Assembly (NCBI GenBank): GCA_964605235.1
Contig: CAZSBB010000002.1
Span: 62,001 to 126,000, forward strand
Length of the DNA: 64,000 nucleotides
Direction of reading: 5' to 3'
Origin: CAZSBB01 sp964605235
Lineage (GTDB): Bacteria; Planctomycetota; Phycisphaerae; Phycisphaerales; Phycisphaeraceae
In this document: positions 39,723 to 47,252 of the stretch, one piece after another
How the letters are laid out: each line of letters starts with the position of its first letter
Numbering within the stretch: position 1 is the first letter of the stretch
Program-made: the position numbers and the translations under genes
The notes under the pieces: generated by a model
Database searches by the model: none
What the model saw: the letters and a program-made list of their open reading frames with translations, nothing else
What the model was told of the DNA's origin: nothing

Positions 39723-41120
39723 CTACTTGCCCACGCAGAACCGGGAGAACACCAGGCCGATCACGTCATCAGGCGAGAGCTGGCCCCCCAGCGTGGCGAG
39801 GCTGTCCAGGGCGCTGCGCAAAAGCTGAGCGATCAACTCGGCGCTCTCCAGCCGCTGCGGGTCCGCTTGCTGGGCGAGCAACGCGTTCGCCTGGTCCAGT
39901 TCCTGACGCGCCTGCTCAAGCGTCCGGGCGTGGCGCGGCTGCAGCGCCAGCAGGGCGCCGCTGGCGCTTTCACCGGGCTGCGCCAGGGCGTCAAGAATCG
40001 CTTGCTTCAGTTCATCCAGACCTTCGCCGGTGATGGCGCTGACCGCCAGAGCGCCGGGCGGCGCCGGGTGTATGTCCGACTTGCTGTGGACCGCCAGCCG
40101 GGGCAGGTTGTCAGGGGTTACGGCTGGCGCGGGCGACGCCTGCGTGGGGTCATGCAGAAACAACAGCAGGTCCGCCTGACGGATGGCGCGCTGGGCGGCG
40201 GCCTGTACCTGCTGATCCAGCGCGGTGCGCGGGTCATCCAGACCCGCCATGTCGCACAGCACCAGACCCCGGCGGATGCCGGTGCGGTCCAGCCAGGCCA
40301 CCGGTTCCTCAATAACATCGCGGGTGGTGCCGGGGACGGCGCTGGTGACGGCGCGCTGCCGGCCCAGCAGGGCATTGAGCAACGTGCTTTTGCCCGCAGA
40401 GGGAGGGCCGACCAGCACCACGCGCGGGTCGCCGCGCAGTTCGCCCCACGGCCGACTGTGCGTGAGCAGATGCGCCAGCATTTCGCGGATGGGCGTGAGC
40501 CGATTCCGCAGCGCCTCGCTGCCAATGGCGGTCACGTCTTCCTGATCGGAGAAGTCGATGCCTGCTTCCACCAGCGCCAGCGCGGCACCCAGATCATCCA
40601 CGGTGCGCCGGGACAGCGCGCCCAGTTCGCCATCGAGCAACCGCCGGGCGGCGGCGAGCTGCGCGTCACTGGCGGCGGCAATCGCGGCGGCGACGCCCTC
40701 GGCCTGGGTCAGATCGAGCTTGCCCGCCAGGTACGCGCGGAAGGTGAATTCCCCTGGTTCCGCCAGGCGCGCTCCCGCCTGTTGCAGCGTGTGCAGCAGT
40801 TGTTCGAGCAGCAGCGGATTGCCCGGCAGTTGCAGTTCCGCCAGAGCGCTGCCGGTGTAGCTGGCGGGCGCGATAAAGCGCACCAGCAGGGCGGGCAGTT
40901 CAACCTCAATCGGGGGGAAATCCGCCGGCGCATGGCGCCAGCGCAGACGCACAGATGTCAGCCGGCGGGGCGGCGGCAGGGGATCGATCCCCAGCGCAGC
41001 CAGCAGTTGGGAAACCCGTGGCCCCGCCATCCGCAGCAGGGCGCGAGCGCTGACCCCGGGGGCGGAACTGACCGCCAGGATGTCGTCCCCCGCGGCTGGG
41101 CCGGGCGCGGGCCGATTCAT
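39723..41120 (-). CDS. mnmE: tRNA uridine-5-carboxymethylaminomethyl(34) GTPase
   Basis: 465 residues. With MnmG it modifies wobble uridine 34 of tRNAs. Seen: an N-terminal tetrahydrofolate-binding domain (1-120, SYTGSALAELQLPGNPLLL), GEFTFRAYLAGKLDLTQAE, the embedded G domain with GPPSAGKSTLLNALLG, TTRDVIEE and DMAGLDD, and the C-terminal FSRFCVGK carrying the invariant Cys-x-Gly-Lys. The AGLD text is slightly changed from the usual DTAG. The ATG overlaps the yidC stop by four bases. Confidence 0.95.
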   Translation of the reverse strand: MNRPAPGPAAGDDILAVSSAPGVSARALLRMAGPRVSQLLAALGIDPLPPPRRLTSVRLRWRHAPADFPPIEVELPALLVRFIAPASYTGSALAELQLPGNPLLLEQLLHTLQQAGARLAEPGEFTFRAYLAGKLDLTQAEGVAAAIAAASDAQLAAARRLLDGELGALSRRTVDDLGAALALVEAGIDFSDQEDVTAIGSEALRNRLTPIREMLAHLLTHSRPWGELRGDPRVVLVGPPSAGKSTLLNALLGRQRAVTSAVPGTTRDVIEEPVAWLDRTGIRRGLVLCDMAGLDDPRTALDQQVQAAAQRAIRQADLLLFLHDPTQASPAPAVTPDNLPRLAVHSKSDIHPAPPGALAVSAITGEGLDELKQAILDALAQPGESASGALLALQPRHARTLEQARQELDQANALLAQQADPQRLESAELIAQLLRSALDSLATLGGQLSPDDVIGLVFSRFCVGK

Positions 41121-43348
41121 TTGCGTTGCTTGGGCGGGCGTTGCTGCTGCTGCTGGTTCTGCTGCTGCATCTGCTGAGCTTCAAGCATCTTCGCCTGGAT
41201 GCTGTTGGTCAGCCGTTCGACCAGTCCGCCGGGCTTGGGCGCTTTGCGCTGCAGCAGCGTGCCGTCGGCTTCCATGCGCTTGATGTGCTTGCGGACGAAG
41301 TAGCTGTCGATGATGCCGCTGATGGAGGAGGCGACCATATACAGCGTCAGGCCCGAGGGCGCCGAGTAGAGCATGAAGGGGAACAGCAGGGTCATCCACT
41401 TCATCATTTTCTGCTGCTGGGCCTGCTGTTCATTCATCGCCGGCTGGATGGTCATCTGCTGTTGGATGAAGTAAACGATGCCCATGAGGATGGGCAGGAT
41501 GTTGATGCCGTGGAAGGTCAGGTGGATGAAAATCAGGGGAATCTGAATGCCCTGCTCGGAGAAGACGAGGAAATTATCCGGCCCGGACAGGTCAGCGAGG
41601 AAACTCCACTTGCCGCCGCTGATCGCCTGGAAGACGCCATAGAACGCCGGCTGCTGGCGCAGCTCGATGGCGAAATACAGCATGGCGTAGAGGGCGATCC
41701 AGATGGGCGTCTGCAGCAGCATGGGCAGGCAGCCGAGCATGTTGAAGGGATTGACCCCGCGCTCGCGCCAGAGCTTCATCTGTTCCTGCTGGAACTTCTG
41801 CTGATCGTCGCCGTATTTCTTCTTGAGCTTTTCGATCTCCGGCTGGAGGGCCTGCATCTGCTTGCCCATCTTCGCCATGTTGATCATGCCCTTCTTGGTG
41901 ATCGGGTGCAGCAGGCCGCGCACCACCAGCACCAGGATGATGATGGACACGCCCCAGTCGAAGGTGAGGTTGTGCAGCAGTTCCAGGAAGCGCAGCAGCA
42001 GGCGCGCCAGCGGCTGGAAGGTGCACCAGGTGCAGCCCAGTTCGTACAGCAGGAGATGGTCGAAGCCCAGCAGGTTGTAGGGCGGAGCGGTGACGACATC
42101 CTTCTTGCGGGGGCCGGCAAACAACCCCAGGCTCAGGTCGCAGGTCTCGCCCGGCGCGATGGTCTGGCGCCGGCTGGTCAGTTGGGTCAGCAGGGGGCGG
42201 GTGTCGTGTTTGAGGTCCACCGGGCGGGCGCCCAGCAGTTTCAGATCGAGCTTTTGAAACAAGCCGTCGGGCCCCAGGAGGCTCGGGACGCGCTGGGTTC
42301 CTGGGCGCGTGGCGTCAAAAGCCAGAGGATGGGTCACCAGGGCGAAGTAGCGGTTGGTGGTGCCGAACCAGACCAGTTCCGCCGAGGGATCGACCTTTTC
42401 GCTGGGCCAGAACGCCGGCGGGGGCGGGGCGAAGTTGCCCAGTTGCGCCAGCTCGATTTCCTGCAGTTCCTTGACGATGGTGGGATGGGCGTGGTAGGCG
42501 TTCTTGGTGTAGATGAAGCGGCGGGCGCTGTCGTAGGACGGCTGGAAGTAGCCGGCGAAGAGCTTGCGTTGATCGCCCAGATAGCCGCCTTCGGTAGGCG
42601 GGTCCACATGGGCGTTCTGCTCCCAGATGACCGCCAGGGCGCCGTCGGCGAGGTTCTCAACCGTTTGATGACACACCAGGTCATACCCGCCGCTGCCTTG
42701 CCCGAGCACGTACCGGCGCGCCAGCCGCACCTTCGGCTGATTCTGCTCGTCCAGCAGGTCAAGGTAGTAACGTCCGGGCGTGGCGTCATCCTTGTGCCAG
42801 CGCACATCCTGCAGGCTGATCTTCTGGCCGTTGATGGTGATGCTGCGGGCGGCAAAAGGGAAGTAGGTGACCGTGCTGCCGTCCTGCTGCTGCACCTGCG
42901 TGTAGCTGAGCAGTTGGTAGGGTTCACTGCCGCCGGGGGTGGTGAAGTAGCGGGCGAGTTTGATTTCCATCACGCCCGCGCCCCAGGCGGTCAGACGCAC
43001 TTCCATGGCGTCGGCGCCGTCGGGTTGATCAACTGACCCGAGTGTCTGAGTCTGCGCGACTGCCGCCGGGGCAGGACGCAGCACGCCGAGTTCCGCCAAG
43101 GGGGCGGCGGAGATTGCTTGGGCAGCAGGGGCGCCGGTTGGAGCCGGTTCCACTGACGCGGCCGCGGGGGCTACGGGGTCACTGGGCGTCGTCCCGGTCG
43201 GGGCCGCGGCGTCGGCCGGCGTGGTCAGCGCCGCCGTGGGCGCCTGTGCAGCTGTGCTTTGCTCGCGCTGCTTCGTGCCGCGCACATAGATCGACCAGAC
43301 CACGAGCAAAGCCAACAGCACCGCCAAAATGGGAACCAGTACACGCAC
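41117..43348 (-). CDS. yidC: Membrane protein insertase YidC
   Basis: 743 residues, Gram-negative type. An N-terminal anchor helix (3-20), a Pro/Ala/Thr-rich linker, a large periplasmic beta domain (about 110-430), then the five-helix insertase core from about 465 (DWGVSIIILVLVVRGLLHPI, ITKKGMINMAKMGKQMQALQ, LGCLPMLLQTPIWIALYAML). The C-terminus is Gln-rich and basic (QQMQQQNQQQQQRPP). The GTG start at 43348 is fixed by GGAGGT eight bases upstream; a longer TTG start lacks a site. It is coupled to mnmE. Confidence 0.95.
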   Translation of the reverse strand: MRVLVPILAVLLALLVVWSIYVRGTKQREQSTAAQAPTAALTTPADAAAPTGTTPSDPVAPAAASVEPAPTGAPAAQAISAAPLAELGVLRPAPAAVAQTQTLGSVDQPDGADAMEVRLTAWGAGVMEIKLARYFTTPGGSEPYQLLSYTQVQQQDGSTVTYFPFAARSITINGQKISLQDVRWHKDDATPGRYYLDLLDEQNQPKVRLARRYVLGQGSGGYDLVCHQTVENLADGALAVIWEQNAHVDPPTEGGYLGDQRKLFAGYFQPSYDSARRFIYTKNAYHAHPTIVKELQEIELAQLGNFAPPPPAFWPSEKVDPSAELVWFGTTNRYFALVTHPLAFDATRPGTQRVPSLLGPDGLFQKLDLKLLGARPVDLKHDTRPLLTQLTSRRQTIAPGETCDLSLGLFAGPRKKDVVTAPPYNLLGFDHLLLYELGCTWCTFQPLARLLLRFLELLHNLTFDWGVSIIILVLVVRGLLHPITKKGMINMAKMGKQMQALQPEIEKLKKKYGDDQQKFQQEQMKLWRERGVNPFNMLGCLPMLLQTPIWIALYAMLYFAIELRQQPAFYGVFQAISGGKWSFLADLSGPDNFLVFSEQGIQIPLIFIHLTFHGINILPILMGIVYFIQQQMTIQPAMNEQQAQQQKMMKWMTLLFPFMLYSAPSGLTLYMVASSISGIIDSYFVRKHIKRMEADGTLLQRKAPKPGGLVERLTNSIQAKMLEAQQMQQQNQQQQQRPPKQRK

Positions 43349-43487
43349 GCAAAAATACCTCCGCAACCGCCCGCCAACTCAAACGAGCCGCTTAGTATAG
43401 AGGTCCCGCGATGGACTGGCGAATCGGTGAAACCCCGGCAATCCCCCGGATTCTGCCCGCCAGGTTCCACTGGCGTCGCGGCAGGGG

Positions 43488-43516
43488 TTGACACCGCGCA
43501 GCCGGCTTCGCACACT
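43488..43516 (+). promoter_or_regulatory. Possible promoter for the second AraC gene
   Basis: A perfect TTGACA at 43488-43493, 17 bases, then CACACT at 43511-43516 (weak -10). Transcription would start at about 43523, next to the ATG at 43524, implying a leaderless mRNA. The GGAGG at 43518-43522 is too close to the ATG to serve as a normal ribosome site. Confidence 0.3.
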
Positions 43517-43523
43517 CGGAGGC

Positions 43524-44375
43524 ATGACGCAACGGTTCGCACTGGATTACCTGCGCGGCAGCGTGGTGAACTACCCGCCCGGGGCGGCGTTTGGTCCACG
43601 ACAAACCCGCGACTTTGAACTGGTCTGGATCGTCGACGGCCAGTGCGTCTACCACATGAACGGCCACGACCACCCCGCGCCGCCGGGCACGATGGTGCTG
43701 TCCCCGCCGGGTTGCACGGACGGTTTCACCTGGGATCCGCACCGGCGGACGCGGCATGCGTTCTGCCACTTTCAGCCGCGCTGTCTGCCGGAGGATTGGC
43801 CGGCGGTCGAGCATTGGCCGGTGGCGCGCACGCTGCCCGAGCATGACATCATTCGCCCGTTGTTCCGCTACATCCTGGCGTCCCTGGGGAACCCCGAGAC
43901 AGCGCCGACGCCGATGGCGTGCCGGGCGGTCGAGACGTTGCTCGGGGCGTTCGTCACCGGCCAGATGACCCAGGCGGATGAACGGGATCGCGAATATCCC
44001 CTGCCGATCGAACGCGCCATGGCGCACCTGCGCCGGCATGTGCAGACGGACCCGGCTGCGCCATTGTCACTGGGCGAGCTGGCGTCCGCGGTGAAAGTCA
44101 GTGAGGGTTATCTCTGCCGCCAGTTTCGCCAGACGCTGGACGTCGGCCCCATGGAAGCGTTGCGCCTGCTCCGGCTGGACCTGGCGGTGAATCTGCTGAC
44201 GCGCAGCAATCTATCCATTGCCGAGATCGCCTACCGCTGCGGCTTCTCCAGTCCGGACCATTTCGCCCATCGCTTCAAGGAAACCTACCACCGCACGCCC
44301 GGCCATGTCCGCAAAGGGGTGGAACGCCGGGAGTCGCCGCCGATCAGCAAACTGGTGCGGCATTGGACGTCGTGA
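43524..44375 (+). CDS. AraC-family transcriptional regulator
   Basis: 283 residues. N-terminal cupin-like sensor (residues 10-90; FELVWIVDGQCVYHMNGHDH and PGTMVLSPPG). C-terminal double helix-turn-helix at about 180-275 (LGELASAVKVSEGYLCRQFR, LSIAEIAYRCGFSSPDHFAH and RFKETYHRTPGHVR). Likely responds to a sugar or glycan signal. The neighbouring yidC-mnmE operon is divergent, so the target may lie elsewhere. Confidence 0.9.
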   Translation: MTQRFALDYLRGSVVNYPPGAAFGPRQTRDFELVWIVDGQCVYHMNGHDHPAPPGTMVLSPPGCTDGFTWDPHRRTRHAFCHFQPRCLPEDWPAVEHWPVARTLPEHDIIRPLFRYILASLGNPETAPTPMACRAVETLLGAFVTGQMTQADERDREYPLPIERAMAHLRRHVQTDPAAPLSLGELASAVKVSEGYLCRQFRQTLDVGPMEALRLLRLDLAVNLLTRSNLSIAEIAYRCGFSSPDHFAHRFKETYHRTPGHVRKGVERRESPPISKLVRHWTS

Positions 44376-44400
44376 GGTTGTTGGCGAAGAAAGATGCAGT

Positions 44401-44431
44401 TTTTGCCACGGATGAACACGGATGAAGACGG
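44401..44431 (+). repeat. GGATGAACACGGATGAAG dispersed repeat, copy 1
   Basis: CCACGGATGAACACGGATGA followed by AGACGG. An inverted version occurs at 46987-47026. Such words are common in planctomycete intergenic DNA. It lies just after the AraC stop. Confidence 0.6.
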
Positions 44432-44565
44432 GGGGAGATGAAGGCAGGGCAGGCAGAAGTTGTGACTTTTAGCGGGTGCTGTCGTAAGTTGGGTTGGTTG
44501 GATAAGGCGCAGACCAGTAAGCTGGGGATCAGGTCGGCTTTAGCAGTCGCGGGGAAGGGGGCTTC

Positions 44566-45189
44566 GTGGGCCACATTCACGGTCAGACCGTATTTATTGC
44601 CGCTGGCACTTACGTTATGCACTTGGCCAATACCCTCATCTTTTGCCTGGTGGCAGTCGTGCTCGTGCTGCGGGTACGGCAGTACAAACACCGGCTGCCT
44701 GATGGACTTAGTCCCGGCGCCTGTGGACATTGCGGCCATGCGATTAGTGATGTCCAAAGCCTGCACTGTCCAGGTTGCGGTCGCGATTTGCGTCAAGTCG
44801 GCATTCAAGCCCAGGCAGGACTGAAGCCGGGACACAAAGCGTTGAGGGTGGGCGGTGCAATGTTGACGGCCGCGGCAGCGCTGAGTTCTGTGATCGCCTC
44901 TGTTGCGTTTTTCATCTGTGTGAACTTCGGGCGCCACTACCCGTTGCTCCTGACTGCTTCATTTCAACAGGGGATCCGCATCGGCGTGATTGCTGCTGCG
45001 CTTGCCATTCATGTTCTGGCTGGCATTTACTGGTGCCAGACGAAACGCGGCCTTTCGCTAACCACCCAAACGACCGTTGCACTGTGGTTGATGGCGATCA
45101 TTACCGTGGGTTTGACGGCCGGGGTATTCGTCTTGTTTGACCTGCTATTGCGAAGCGTATTGAGTCTACTCACCATACAGCTGGCCTAG
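44566..45189 (+). CDS. Membrane protein with zinc ribbon
   Basis: 207 residues. An N-terminal helix (about 18-37), then a zinc ribbon CGHCGHAISDVQSLHCPGCG at about 53-72, then three more helices (about 98-120, 135-155, 165-200). The family is unrecognised but the design matches planctomycete multi-pass zinc-ribbon proteins. The GTG at 44566 has a G-rich stretch upstream; an ATG at 44617 lacks one and would start inside the first helix. Low-GC codon choices suggest accessory status. Confidence 0.65.
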   Translation: MGHIHGQTVFIAAGTYVMHLANTLIFCLVAVVLVLRVRQYKHRLPDGLSPGACGHCGHAISDVQSLHCPGCGRDLRQVGIQAQAGLKPGHKALRVGGAMLTAAAALSSVIASVAFFICVNFGRHYPLLLTASFQQGIRIGVIAAALAIHVLAGIYWCQTKRGLSLTTQTTVALWLMAIITVGLTAGVFVLFDLLLRSVLSLLTIQLA

Positions 45190-45524
45190 GCGGTGGGAGT
45201 TGCCGGGCAGGCGCAACAAAAAACCCGACCGGTTGGTCGGGCGATTGGGCTCGATCTGCGCAGAAAGAAAGCCAGGCGACGGTTATGTAGGGAATGCTGA
45301 TCGAATGATCGCGGATGTCGTTTCGCCTGGCTTCTTCTCTCTTGCCACCGACACTGTTGCTGGTGGTTCCGTCTTGTTTGTCGTGCGGCTCCTTTCCGGG
45401 CAACGCCCTGTCATCGTCTCTAATGATTATCGGCTAACCTGCGCCGATCGTCAAGATGCCGGGCGCAGGTCAGGCATAAAATCTTGCATAACTGGTTGCA
45501 TTGCCGGCAATAAGCGGATCGGGC
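45190..45524. other. Structured convergent intergenic region (candidate small RNA, minus strand)
   Basis: No protein gene is supported. Two strong hairpins are seen: 45262-45340 (about 18-bp stem with two mismatches, core GCCAGGCGA/TCGCCTGGC) and 45437-45470 (ACCTGCGCC/GGCGCAGGT). Both lie upstream, on the minus strand, of the terminator at 45217-45241. The set could be a small RNA or the 3' tail of nfo. Confidence 0.4.
45217..45241 (-). terminator. Rho-independent terminator, minus strand
   Basis: On the minus strand: CCCGACC, AACC loop, GGTCGGG, then TTTTTTG. Perfect 7-bp GC-rich stem and six U. It lies 284 bases beyond the nfo stop, so it ends either a long nfo 3' tail or an independent small transcript. 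Confidence 0.85.
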
Positions 45525-46412
45525 TTATTTCCTGCTCCGCCGGGTGCTGCGTTTGACGCCGGTGTCAGCCAGACGCTGCAGGGCCGCGAGGTTCACGGCA
45601 TCCCAGTCTTCGCCGGCGTCGTTGTGCCCCTTGGCGGTTTCGAGAATCTTGGGAATCGCCGCCACGCGCGGATGCCGCAGCAGCGTGGTGAAAGCCTCCG
45701 GCGCCAGGTGGCCCTGCCCGATGTGTTCGTGGCGATCCACCCGCTTGCCCCGCGGGACTTTCGAATCATTGCAGTGCAGGACGTGGACGTTTTCCCAGCC
45801 GAGGGTCTGGCCGATTTCGTCGATCACCGCCCGGGCGCCGGCGGCGCTGGTCAGGTCGTAGCCGGCCGCCAGCAGGTGGGCGGTGTCCAGACAGTATCCC
45901 AAACGCTCAGGCTGCGCGGTCATCTGGCGAATATCGCGCAGATGCTCGAGGCGATAGCCCAGGCTCGTTCCCTGACCTGCGGTGATCTCCAGGCAGGTCA
46001 CCACTGACAAGCCGGGGAGCTGGGCGTGCAGTTGATCAAACGCCTGCGCCACCAGCCGGAGGCCCGCTTCCTCGCCGCTGCCCAGATGCGCTCCGGGATG
46101 GGTGACCAGCCAGGGAATGTCCAGTTGGGCGCAGCGCACCAGCTCTTCATGAAAGAGCGCCAGCGATTTTTCCCGCACGTCGTCCCTGGGGCTGGCGAGA
46201 TTGATGAGATAGCTGTCGTGGCTGACCGCCGCCTGCAATTTGGCGTCGGCATACGCGGCGCGCCACTGGGCGATGGCGTCGTCGGTCAGCGCGGGCACGC
46301 GCCATTGCCGCTGATTTTTGGTGAACACCTGCACGCAGGTCATGCCCAGCGCGACCGCCGCCGGGGGCGCCAGATGCAGGCCGCCGGCCACTGACAAATG
46401 ACTGCCGAACAT
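45525..46412 (-). CDS. nfo: Deoxyribonuclease IV (endonuclease IV)
   Basis: 295 residues. AP endonuclease of base excision repair with a trinuclear zinc TIM barrel. Seen: GSHLSVAGGLHLAP start, VFTKNQRQW, HDSYLINLASP, THPGAHLGSG, CLEITAGQGTSLG, GYCLDTAHLLAAGYD, HCNDSKVPRGKRVDRHEHIG and ILETAKG, covering the zinc ligands. The start at 46412 has AAGGA eight bases upstream; a 22-residue extension has no support. It follows ydbL on the same strand. Confidence 0.96.
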   Translation of the reverse strand: MFGSHLSVAGGLHLAPPAAVALGMTCVQVFTKNQRQWRVPALTDDAIAQWRAAYADAKLQAAVSHDSYLINLASPRDDVREKSLALFHEELVRCAQLDIPWLVTHPGAHLGSGEEAGLRLVAQAFDQLHAQLPGLSVVTCLEITAGQGTSLGYRLEHLRDIRQMTAQPERLGYCLDTAHLLAAGYDLTSAAGARAVIDEIGQTLGWENVHVLHCNDSKVPRGKRVDRHEHIGQGHLAPEAFTTLLRHPRVAAIPKILETAKGHNDAGEDWDAVNLAALQRLADTGVKRSTRRSRK

Positions 46413-46500
46413 GAAGCCATTCCTTCGGACGAATCCCGCCGCCCCGGCGCCCCGCGCCGCTTGCCGACGCTGCCGCACAACTCAGCTGACGCCGGCCGCG

Positions 46501-46938
46501 CTAATCCTGCAGGTCCTCAGGCTTGAGGTTCTTCTTCTGCACCCACTGGTTCTTGCTGGTCAGCAGAAACTCCTCCGCCCCCGCCTTGTCGAAGTTCCGC
46601 TTGGCGTTGCGCTGAGCGACCACTTCAGGCGTGGTCTGCTGCTGACGGGCGATCGCGGCATACAGCTTGCCGCGGTCGGCGTTCTCCGCCGCCACCACAT
46701 CGCTGACTTTTTCCGTCTCGCTGACTTTCTCGCCGGCGTACTCGGGCCGAACCACCGCCACCATCCCCGCGTGCGTCTCACCCACCTTGCCCGCGGCCTG
46801 CAGCTTCGTCAGCGTCGGATACCGCTTGCGAAAGCTCTCCTTCAAATCCGCCATCGCATCGGCATGCACCACCCCTGCCACCGAGAACAGCAGTCCCAGC
46901 AGCGCCAACGTGTAAATCAAATGCTTCATGGCTTTCAT
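46501..46938 (-). CDS. ydbL: YdbL-family (DUF1318) periplasmic protein
   Basis: 145 residues. A signal peptide lies at residues 1-27 (HLIYTLALLGLLFSVAGVVHA). The mature protein is helical with RKRYPTLTKLQAAGKVGETHAGMVA and RGKLYAAIARQQQTTPEVVAQRNA, which is the DUF1318/YdbL pattern. In Enterobacteria ydbL is cotranscribed with ydbH and ynbE and is thought to assist assembly of the YdbH-YnbE intermembrane bridge. The same trio is found here. The start at 46938 has AAGGA eight bases upstream. Confidence 0.88.
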   Translation of the reverse strand: MKAMKHLIYTLALLGLLFSVAGVVHADAMADLKESFRKRYPTLTKLQAAGKVGETHAGMVAVVRPEYAGEKVSETEKVSDVVAAENADRGKLYAAIARQQQTTPEVVAQRNAKRNFDKAGAEEFLLTSKNQWVQKKNLKPEDLQD

Positions 46939-46986
46939 CACCAGCTTCCTTCCAAAGGATTCACCCAACCTGCCTCACGCCGACGC

Positions 46987-47026
46987 TTCATCCGTGTTTA
47001 TCCGTGTTCATCCGTCGCAAAAAAAA
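46987..47026 (-). repeat. GGATGAACACGGAT dispersed repeat, copy 2
   Basis: Minus-strand reading: GACGGATGAACACGGATAAA, then CACGGATGAAG, the inverse orientation of the copy at 44401-44431. It sits in the 92-base gap between ynbE and ydbL, where it does not disrupt either gene. Confidence 0.6.
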
Positions 47027-47030
47027 TGCC

Positions 47031-47222
47031 CTACTGCTTCGGCGCCTCTTCAAAATCGAAGAAGTCATCGAGTTGCCGATCGATGCGCAGATTCACATCC
47101 ACGGTGATGTGGATCGGCTCCACCTTGATGGGTTTGACTTCCACCTCGTGCTGCACCTTGCAGCCGGCCTGCAACAACAACAGCGGCAGCATGCACAGCA
47201 ACCCGACCAGCGTCTGTTTCAT
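47031..47222 (-). CDS. ynbE: YnbE-family outer-membrane lipoprotein
   Basis: 63 residues. A lipoprotein signal ends LLLLQAGC at residues 14-21, then a single extended strand KPIKVEPIHITVDVNLRIDR. The pattern, size and hydrophobic beta strand match Enterobacterial YnbE, whose strand is thought to stack onto YdbH at the outer membrane. GGAGGT lies seven bases before the ATG. It is placed directly between ydbH and ydbL. Confidence 0.85.
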   Translation of the reverse strand: MKQTLVGLLCMLPLLLLQAGCKVQHEVEVKPIKVEPIHITVDVNLRIDRQLDDFFDFEEAPKQ

Positions 47223-47252
47223 GGGAATACCTCCGCGATAAGTGTAGCCGGG

